Shown: positions 58,060 to 64,000 of the stretch, piece after piece | Layout: every line of letters starts with the position of its first letter | How positions within the stretch are numbered: position 1 is the first letter of the stretch | Source: Eikenella corrodens | GTDB lineage: Bacteria > Pseudomonadota > Gammaproteobacteria > Burkholderiales > Neisseriaceae | Length of the DNA: 64,000 nt | Assembly (NCBI RefSeq): GCF_900187105.1 | Contig: NZ_LT906482.1 | Location: 1,178,001-1,242,000 of the forward strand | Direction: 5' to 3' | Translations under genes and position numbers: made by a program | Notes under the pieces: generated by a model | Told to the model about the DNA's origin: nothing | The model's database searches: none | The model's input: the letters and a program-made list of their open reading frames with translations, nothing else

Positions 58060-60129
58060 TTAGCCCACTTTGTCGCCCGGCTGTGCGCCTGCATCCACAT
58101 CGAGGAGCTTCAGTTTCCCATCCGCCGTGGCGGCACTCAAAATCATGCCTTCGGATACGCCGAATTTTGCCATTTTGCGCGGGGCGAAGTTGGCGACGGC
58201 GATGACCATGCGGCCGTTCAATTCGGCGGGGTTGGGATAAGACGCGGCGATGCCGGAGAAGATGATGCGTTTTTCAAAACCGAAATCGAGGTCGAATTTC
58301 AGGAGTTTGGTGCTGCCTTCGACGGCTTCGCAATTCAATACTTTGGCGACGCGCATGTCGATTTTCATGAAGTCGTCGAAGCTTGCCTGTTCGGCGACTT
58401 TTTCGTATTGACTTTCTTCGGCGGCAGGCGCGGGGGTCGTCTGAATGCTTTGTTTGTTGGCTTCGATTAAATCGTCCACTTGTTTTTGCTCCACTCGTTG
58501 CATTAAATGTTCGTATTTGTTGATGGCGTATTCGCCCAAGGTTTCACGCGTGTTCGCCCAGGTAATCGCGTCCAGATTGAGGAAACGCGCGGCGTTTGCG
58601 GCGGTTTGCGGCAATACGGGGGCGAGGTAGGCGGTCAGCATGGTGAAGGCGTTGATGAGTTCGCTGCATACTTCGTGCAGGCGTTCGTCTTGACCTTCTT
58701 GTTTGGCGAGTTCCCACGGTTTGTTGGCATCGACGTATTCGTTCACGGCGTCTGCCAATGCCATGATGTCGCGCAGGGCGCGGGCGTATTCGCGGTTTTC
58801 GTATTGCTCGGCTATGTTGTCGCTTTCGGCAGCGAGTTTTGCCAGCAATGCGCTGCCTGAAACGTTTTTCAGACGACCTTCAAAGCGTTTGGCGATGAAA
58901 CCTGATGCGCGTGCGGCGATGTTGACGTATTTGCCGACGAGGTCGCTGTTTACGCGGCTGATAAAGTCTTGCAGGTTCAAATCGATGTCTTCGATTTTGC
59001 TGTTGAGTTTGGCGGCGATGTAGTAGCGCATCCACTCGGGGTTCAGACCTTGTTCCAGATAGGATTTGGCGGTGATGAACGTGCCGCGCGATTTGGACAT
59101 TTTTTGTCCGTCGACGGTCAGGAAGCCGTGTGCGTACACGCCGGTCGGGGCGCGGTGGCCGGAGAAATGCAGCATGGCGGGCCAGAACAGGGCGTGGAAA
59201 TAGAGGATGTCTTTACCGATGAAGTGGTACATCTCGGTTTGGCTGTCGGCTTTGAAGTATTCGTCAAAATCGACGCCGATGCGGTCGCACAGGTTTTTAA
59301 ACGAGGCCATGTAGCCGACGGGCGCGTCCAGCCAGACGTAGAAGTATTTGCCCGGCGCGTCGGGGATTTCGAAACCGAAATACGGCGCGTCGCGGGAAAT
59401 GTCCCAGTCGGATAGGGTGGTTTCTTCGCCTTCGCCCAGCCATTCCTTCATTTTGTTGAGGGCTTCGGCTTGCAGATGGGGCTTGCCGTCGTGCGGGTTG
59501 TTGCCGGAAGTCCATGCTTTGAGGAAGTTGGCGCATTCGCCCAGTTTGAAGAAGAAGTGTTCGGATTCGCGCAATTCGGGTTTGGCACCGGAAACGGCGG
59601 AATACGGGTTAATCAGTTCGGTCGGGGAATAGGTCGTGCCGCAGACTTCGCAGTTGTCGCCGTATTGGTCTTGGGCGTGGCATTTGGGGCATTCGCCTTT
59701 GACGAAGCGGTCGGGCAGGAACATTTGTTTTTCGGGGTCGAACAGCTGCTCGATGACGCGGCTCTCAATCTTGCCGTTGGCTTTCAGTGCGCGGTAAATC
59801 TGTTCGGAAAACTGTTTGTTTTCAGTGGAGTGGGTGCTGTAGTAGTTGCTATAGCCGATGTGGAAGCCGGTGAAGTCGGCGAGATGTTCTTCGCGCACTT
59901 TGGCAATCATGTCTTCGGGCGCGATGCCTTGTTTTTGCGCGGCAAGCATTACAGGCGTGCCGTGGGTGTCGTCGGCGCAGCAGTAGTGGCACTTGTGGCC
60001 GCGCAGTTTTTGGAAGCGCACCCAAACGTCGGTTTGGATGTGTTCGACCATGTGGCCGAGGTGGATGCTGCCGTTGGCATAGGGCAGGGCGGAGGTAACA
60101 AGGATTTTGCGTTGCGGTGATTTGGTCAT
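58060..60129 (-). CDS. metG: Methionyl-tRNA synthetase
   Basis: 689 residues. HIGH-type motif in [16 protein letters not shown], zinc knuckles [23 protein letters not shown] in [13 protein letters not shown], and a C-terminal tRNA-binding OB domain ([22 protein letters not shown]). ATG 60129 ([17 protein letters not shown]) is chosen; the upstream extension is non-coding. The gene has no eikDUS but has a perfect AGGTCGTCTGAA (minus strand of 58868-58879) and a near-perfect GGGTCGTCTGAA (58434-58445), the uptake dialect of Neisseria mucosa-type species. This indicates import from such a donor. Confidence 0.96.
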   Translation of the reverse strand: MTKSPQRKILVTSALPYANGSIHLGHMVEHIQTDVWVRFQKLRGHKCHYCCADDTHGTPVMLAAQKQGIAPEDMIAKVREEHLADFTGFHIGYSNYYSTHSTENKQFSEQIYRALKANGKIESRVIEQLFDPEKQMFLPDRFVKGECPKCHAQDQYGDNCEVCGTTYSPTELINPYSAVSGAKPELRESEHFFFKLGECANFLKAWTSGNNPHDGKPHLQAEALNKMKEWLGEGEETTLSDWDISRDAPYFGFEIPDAPGKYFYVWLDAPVGYMASFKNLCDRIGVDFDEYFKADSQTEMYHFIGKDILYFHALFWPAMLHFSGHRAPTGVYAHGFLTVDGQKMSKSRGTFITAKSYLEQGLNPEWMRYYIAAKLNSKIEDIDLNLQDFISRVNSDLVGKYVNIAARASGFIAKRFEGRLKNVSGSALLAKLAAESDNIAEQYENREYARALRDIMALADAVNEYVDANKPWELAKQEGQDERLHEVCSELINAFTMLTAYLAPVLPQTAANAARFLNLDAITWANTRETLGEYAINKYEHLMQRVEQKQVDDLIEANKQSIQTTPAPAAEESQYEKVAEQASFDDFMKIDMRVAKVLNCEAVEGSTKLLKFDLDFGFEKRIIFSGIAASYPNPAELNGRMVIAVANFAPRKMAKFGVSEGMILSAATADGKLKLLDVDAGAQPGDKVG
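58434..58445 (+). repeat. Foreign (mucDUS-type) uptake sequence in metG
   Basis: GGGTCGTCTGAA, one base from the AG-mucDUS consensus AGGTCGTCTGAA. Confidence 0.75.
58868..58879 (-). repeat. Perfect mucDUS in metG
   Basis: TTCAGACGACCT, reverse complement of AGGTCGTCTGAA. A one-mismatch Simonsiella-like GCTGCCTGAA lies 6 bp to the left (58853-58862). Confidence 0.85.
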
Positions 60130-60201
60130 GATTTGCGGTTTGTTGGAAAGATGGAAATGGGCGGTATTATGCCACAAAGGGCCTGCCCTTAGCAGACGCA
60201 A

Positions 60202-60301
60202 AGGCTACCTGAGAGGGTTTCAGGTAGCCTTTGGATTGTGGCGGGGCTACCTGAAATTGAGCTTTGCCGTGCTGAATTACAGCAGCGCTTTCAGGTAGCC
60301 T
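60202..60301. repeat. Cluster of four DUS copies as two inverted pairs
   Basis: AGGCTACCTGAG/TTCAGGTAGCCT at 60202-60230 (5-nt loop) and GGGCTACCTGAA/TTCAGGTAGCCT at 60244-60301 (34-nt loop). The second pair lies 6 bp beyond the stop of the leftward TerC gene and probably ends its transcript. The first lies upstream of metG. Confidence 0.75.
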
Positions 60302-60307
60302 GTGTGC

Positions 60308-61390
60308 TTAGGGCTGTTTGTTTTGCTCTTCTGCTTTGTTTTTTTCCGGGAACACGAAAGAAGCGGCCACGCCCAAGGCCAGCACCACCAGCACCACCAC
60401 CAGCGAGGCGTTGGGCGAAATTTCGTAGCCGTGTTGGAACAGGTGCTCGGAGGCGGAAAGCGCCAGTTTTACCGCGATAAAAAACAGCAGCGCCACCACG
60501 GCTTTTTCCAGGTGCACCAAATAGCCGCGCAGGGCTTCGAGCACGAAATACATGGTACGCAGGCCGAGGATGGCGAACATCATGGCGCTGTACACAATCA
60601 GCGGCTCTTTGGATACGGCAATCACCGCCGGTACGCTGTCGAAGGCAAACATCACATCGGAAATCTCGATAATGGCCAAACACAAAAACAGCGGAGTGGC
60701 CACCAGCGCGCCTTTTTTTACCGGCTGCGGGTGGTGTTGTTCCGGATGTTTCAGGTCTTCGCCGGCCGGCTCGAGGCGCACGTCGGGGTTTTGGCGGCAG
60801 GCTTCGGGGAGCTCGTGGCCGCGCAGGAAGAAATTGTGCCCGTGGAGGCGCGGCCATACCGGGAAGAAACGGTGCACCCAGCGGTAGGCCAGGTGTTCGG
60901 AGTAGTCTTCATTGGCTTCATCCTCTTCATCGCGGCGCAGCATCATGACACCCGTCCAGCCCACCACTACGGCAAATACGAGCTCCACATACGGCCCCAG
61001 CGCCATCAGGCCGGTACCGATGGCCACGAACACCATGCGGAACACAATCGCGCCGATGATGCCCCAATACAGCACACGGTGGCGGTAGGCCTCCGGGATT
61101 TTAAACCAGGAAAACACGGCCATAATCACGAATAGGTTGTCCACCGACAGCACTTTCTCCAGCGCATAACCGGTGAAAAACAAGCTGGCCGTCTCGCTGC
61201 CGTGGTGGAACCACAAATAGCCGCCGAACGCCAGCGACACCGCAATCCAAAACACCGACCACAGCGCGGCGCTTTTGAGCGACATGGGTTTGTCGCTGCG
61301 GTGGGCAAACAGATCGATGGCAATCGCGCCTACGGAGAGGACAACGAAAACGGCAACGGTTTCCAGCGGAAAGCCTAAATGGGTGGTCAT
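60308..61390 (-). CDS. TerC/Alx family membrane protein
   Basis: 360 residues with about nine spans. EKVLSVDNLFVIMAVFSWFKIP and EISDVMFAFDSVPAVIAVSKEP are the acidic TerC motifs, and FHHGSETASLFFTGYALEK is the Alx-type lead-in. A His-rich loop (HPEQHHPQPVKK) lies mid-protein. Alx/TerC proteins are linked to manganese export and to metalation of exported proteins. Alx genes are often under a manganese/pH riboswitch, but only about 48 bp separate this gene from the next and I see none. AAGGATTCC precedes ATG 61390. Confidence 0.9.
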   Translation of the reverse strand: MTTHLGFPLETVAVFVVLSVGAIAIDLFAHRSDKPMSLKSAALWSVFWIAVSLAFGGYLWFHHGSETASLFFTGYALEKVLSVDNLFVIMAVFSWFKIPEAYRHRVLYWGIIGAIVFRMVFVAIGTGLMALGPYVELVFAVVVGWTGVMMLRRDEEDEANEDYSEHLAYRWVHRFFPVWPRLHGHNFFLRGHELPEACRQNPDVRLEPAGEDLKHPEQHHPQPVKKGALVATPLFLCLAIIEISDVMFAFDSVPAVIAVSKEPLIVYSAMMFAILGLRTMYFVLEALRGYLVHLEKAVVALLFFIAVKLALSASEHLFQHGYEISPNASLVVVLVVLALGVAASFVFPEKNKAEEQNKQP

Positions 61391-61437
61391 GAGAGGGAAT
61401 CCTTATGGTGGTGTGTACGGGCTACCTGAAAAACAGG

Positions 61438-61881
61438 CTATACCTGAACAAACATTTTGTAATACTCAATCTCGCTGCGTGCAAACGCAATGGCTATGCG
61501 GTCTTCGCCTTTGGGGATTTTCTTGCCGCCCATGCCGCCGATGCACACACCCAAGTCGGGAATGGTGAGATAGTATTTATCCTCCACATAGTCGTATTGT
61601 TCTTTCCAAGAGGCAATGCTTTCGGCAGAGAACACGGGCAGGCCGTTTAGCGTGGGATTGGTGTGTTTGTTGCAGACAATGGCCTTCAGCTTTTTGCCCT
61701 GATTTTCATATATCAGCTCGCAGGCGGAACGGTATTCGGTGGTTTGGTGCAGGATGTTGTCGATTAGGATTTTCGAGGCCTCGCCCCATTCTTGGTTGAT
61801 GCTGTCGAATGTGGCATCCAAATGGAACATCTCCGAGTTGGTGCGTACCGATTCGAAGGGGGTGATGATGAAATCGTTCAT
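61438..61881 (-). CDS. Hypothetical cytoplasmic protein
   Basis: 147 residues, no signal or span, acidic. Segments include MNDFIITPFESVRTNSEMFHLD, NQEWGEASKILIDNILH and YYLTIPDLGVCIGGMGGKK. I recognise no family; size and acidity would suit an immunity or adaptor protein, but nothing adjacent supports that. It is 47 bp upstream of the TerC gene in the same direction, so the two may be co-transcribed. Confidence 0.6.
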   Translation of the reverse strand: MNDFIITPFESVRTNSEMFHLDATFDSINQEWGEASKILIDNILHQTTEYRSACELIYENQGKKLKAIVCNKHTNPTLNGLPVFSAESIASWKEQYDYVEDKYYLTIPDLGVCIGGMGGKKIPKGEDRIAIAFARSEIEYYKMFVQV

Positions 61882-61926
61882 GGCGTCGGATTGGGGGAGG
61901 GTGTTTAACCGGAGGAGTGTGTGCAG

Positions 61927-61957
61927 AGGCTACCTGAAAATTTCAGGTAGCCTTTCG
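61927..61957. terminator. Inverted eikDUS hairpin upstream of 61438-61881 gene
   Basis: AGGCTACCTGAA (61927-61938) and TTCAGGTAGCCT (61942-61953) with a 3-nt loop. Since both flanking genes run leftward, it may insulate the hypothetical gene from read-through out of ppsA. Confidence 0.65.
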
Positions 61958-62059
61958 CAGGGCGGCATTGTAATCCAAGCCGCCTGAGGCGGCAGCAAAA
62001 TTTGCATATTGCTGCAAAAAGCAGCACGGATTGCTTGCCGTATGGACAGGACGTAATTG

Positions 62060-62118
62060 AGGCTACCTGAAAACCCCGCTGTGTAAAAATAGCTGCGGGT
62101 GTTTTCAGGTAGCCTTTG
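62060..62118 (-). terminator. Extended DUS hairpin downstream of ppsA
   Basis: AGGCTACCTGAA (62060-62071) and TTCAGGTAGCCT (62104-62115). The stem is extended inward by AAC/GTT and by CCCGC with GCGGG, giving a long hairpin about 20 bp beyond the ppsA stop codon. Confidence 0.75.
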
Positions 62119-62138
62119 CTATGGCTTGCTAGCCGGGC

Positions 62139-64000
62139 TTACTGCTTGGGCGGCAGCTCTTTAGCCAGATAGAGCCAGGTTTCAATTACGGTATCCGGGT
62201 TCAACGAAATGGTTTCGATACCTTGTTCAACCAGCCATTTGGCGAAATCCGGGTGGTCGGACGGGCCTTGGCCGCAGATACCGATGTATTTGTTCAGCTT
62301 GCGGCAGGCTTTGATGGCCAGGTGCAGCATCACTTTCACCGCCGGATCGCGCTCGTCGAAGGTGCCGGCAATCGGGCCGCCGCTGTCGCGGTCTACGCCG
62401 ATGGTGAGCTGGGTCATGTCGTTGGAGCCGATGGAGAAGCCGTCGAAGTATTTCAGATACTGCTCGGCCAGGATGGCGTTGGTGGGCAGCTCGCACATCA
62501 TAATCAGGCGCAGGCCGTTTTTGCCGCGTTCCAGGCCGTTTTCTTTCAGCGCTTTCACCACGGCTTCGGCTTCATGCAGGGTGCGCACGAAGGGAATCAT
62601 GATTTCCACGTTGGTGAGACCCATTTCATCGCGCACATATTTCAGGGCGCGGCATTCGAGCGCGAAGCACTCTTTGAAGTCGGGCGAAATATAGCGGGCG
62701 GCGCCACGGTAGCCGAGCATAGGATTTTCTTCGTGCGGCTCGTAGATATTGCCACCGAGCAGGTTGGCGTATTCGTTGGATTTGAAGTCGGACATCCGCA
62801 CGATTACCTTTTTCGGGTAGGCGGAGGCGGCGATGGTGGCGATGCCTTCGGCCAGTTTGTCCACGTAGAAATCCACCGGTGAGGCATAGCCGGCGATGCG
62901 CTCGTTAATCTGCGCCTGCAGTTCGGCATCCTGGCGGTCGAATTCGAGCAGGGCGCGCGGGTGGATGCCGATTTGGCGGTTGATGATGAATTCCATGCGT
63001 GCCAAGCCGATGCCTTCGCTGGGCAGGCTGGCAAAGCCGAAGGAGAGCTCGGGGTTGCCCACGTTCATCATGATTTTCACCGGTGAAGCAGGCATATTGT
63101 CCAGCGCCAAATCAATCACTTCCACTTTCAGCAGGCCGTCGTAAATCAGGCCAGTGTCGCCCTCGGCGCAGGATACGGTTACGTTTTGGCCGTGGGTGAG
63201 CACATCGGTGGCGTCGCCGCAGCCCACTACTGCCGGAATGCCCAATTCGCGGGCGATAATGGCAGCGTGGCAGGTGCGGCCGCCACGGTTGGTCACGATA
63301 GCGGAGGCGCGTTTCATCACCGGTTCCCAATCCGGGTCGGTCATATCGGTTACCAATACGTCGCCGGTCTGCACTTGGTCCATTTCGGCAGCACTTTTAA
63401 TCAGGCGCACGGTACCTTGGCCGACTTTCTGGCCGATGGCGCGGCCTTCGCACAATACGGTAGATTTGTTTTCGATGCGGTAGCGGCGCAGGGTGCTGTT
63501 GCGTTCTTCCTGCGATTTCACGGTTTCGGGTCGGGCCTGCAGAATGTAGAGCTTGCCGTCCAAGCCGTCGCGGCCCCATTCGATGTCCATCGGGCGGCCG
63601 TAGTGTTCTTCGATAATCAGCGCGTATTTGGCCAATTCGGTGATTTCTTCGTTGCTGATGGAGAAGCGTTTGCGTTCGGCTTCGTCCACATCTACCACCT
63701 GCACAGATTTGCCGGTTTCGGCGGTATCGGTGAACACCATTTTAATTAGTTTGGAACCCATGGTTTTGCGCAGGATGGCGGGGCGGCCGGCGCGCAGGGT
63801 GGGCTTGTGCACGTAGAATTCGTCGGGGTTTACCGCGCCTTGCACCACGGTTTCGCCCAAGCCGTAGGAGGCGGTTACGAACACCACTTGGTCGAAGCCG
63901 GACTCGGTGTCGATGGTGAACATCACGCCGGAAGCGCCGCTGTCGGAGCGCACCATGCGCTGCACGCCGGCGGAGAGGGCCACCACGTCGTGCTCGAAGC
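62139..64000 (-). CDS. ppsA: Phosphoenolpyruvate synthase (C-terminal part)
   Basis: About 620 residues of a protein near 790; the frame continues past the right edge, where GTG 63986 is only an internal codon. Visible are the end of the ATP-grasp domain ([23 protein letters not shown]), the phosphohistidine domain [21 protein letters not shown] and the PEP-binding barrel, with [24 protein letters not shown] and the catalytic Cys in [11 protein letters not shown]. It makes PEP from pyruvate and ATP for gluconeogenesis. No DUS is seen in the visible part. Confidence 0.95.
   Translation of the reverse strand, partial: FEHDVVALSAGVQRMVRSDSGASGVMFTIDTESGFDQVVFVTASYGLGETVVQGAVNPDEFYVHKPTLRAGRPAILRKTMGSKLIKMVFTDTAETGKSVQVVDVDEAERKRFSISNEEITELAKYALIIEEHYGRPMDIEWGRDGLDGKLYILQARPETVKSQEERNSTLRRYRIENKSTVLCEGRAIGQKVGQGTVRLIKSAAEMDQVQTGDVLVTDMTDPDWEPVMKRASAIVTNRGGRTCHAAIIARELGIPAVVGCGDATDVLTHGQNVTVSCAEGDTGLIYDGLLKVEVIDLALDNMPASPVKIMMNVGNPELSFGFASLPSEGIGLARMEFIINRQIGIHPRALLEFDRQDAELQAQINERIAGYASPVDFYVDKLAEGIATIAASAYPKKVIVRMSDFKSNEYANLLGGNIYEPHEENPMLGYRGAARYISPDFKECFALECRALKYVRDEMGLTNVEIMIPFVRTLHEAEAVVKALKENGLERGKNGLRLIMMCELPTNAILAEQYLKYFDGFSIGSNDMTQLTIGVDRDSGGPIAGTFDERDPAVKVMLHLAIKACRKLNKYIGICGQGPSDHPDFAKWLVEQGIETISLNPDTVIETWLYLAKELPPKQ

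Noticed and set aside
60308-61437. Manganese (yybP-ykoY) riboswitch for the TerC/Alx gene
   Set aside because: Only about 48 bp lie between it and the upstream gene, too short, and no such fold is seen.

Overview
The window is a 64 kb chromosomal segment of a Neisseriaceae bacterium, most likely Eikenella. The main evidence is the 12-mer AGGCTACCTGAA (reverse complement TTCAGGTAGCCT), the Eikenella dialect of the neisserial DNA uptake sequence (eikDUS). It occurs dozens of times, often as inverted pairs that serve as terminators, and also inside several genes. Protein sequences and gene order (BirA-CoaX fusion followed by a SPOR protein, a DUF721 gene upstream of secA, the ribosomal cluster) also fit Neisseriaceae. 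No plasmid, prophage, CRISPR array or complete insertion sequence is visible.

Layout. 0-5 kb: end of a spermidine synthase-like gene, cbpA-cbpM co-chaperone pair, glnE. 5-9.4 kb: EVE-domain protein, two small unknown genes, a VOC-family gene flanked by a 58-bp repeat, and a large membrane protein of the so-called site-specific recombinase family. 9.5-16 kb: ftsEX, a heptose adenylyltransferase, birA-coaX, a SPOR protein, sodA, yhbY and tRNA-Leu(UAG) followed by a decayed tRNA copy. 16-31 kb: alcohol dehydrogenase, carB, leuE, yaaA, lysP, mnmE, niaP, bioB and small unknowns. 31-38 kb: DUF721, secA, lysS and a class II glutamine amidotransferase. 38.5-52 kb: the S10-spc-alpha ribosomal cluster from rplC to rplQ including secY, infA and rpoA, but without rpsJ at its head. 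52-64 kb: azlCD, a zinc-finger protein, waaF, phrB, metG, a TerC protein, small unknowns and the 3' part of ppsA.

The genes are mostly housekeeping. Functional links are translation and secretion (ribosomal proteins, secY/secA, infA, lysS, metG, mnmE, yhbY), LPS heptose supply and transfer (rfaE2, waaF), biotin and nicotinate supply and use (bioB, birA, niaP), nitrogen control (glnE) and septation (ftsEX).

The most interesting signals are not protein systems but marks of DNA exchange and mobility. metG carries uptake sequences of a Neisseria mucosa-type dialect and carB carries the core Neisseria GCCGTCTGAA motif twice, which suggests import by transformation from other Neisseriaceae. At least four short Correia-type elements are present, plus decayed relatives that share the core but have different terminal inverted repeats. 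The eikDUS repeat is absent for about 13.4 kb across most of the ribosomal cluster. I did not find convincing evidence for a new multi-gene system.
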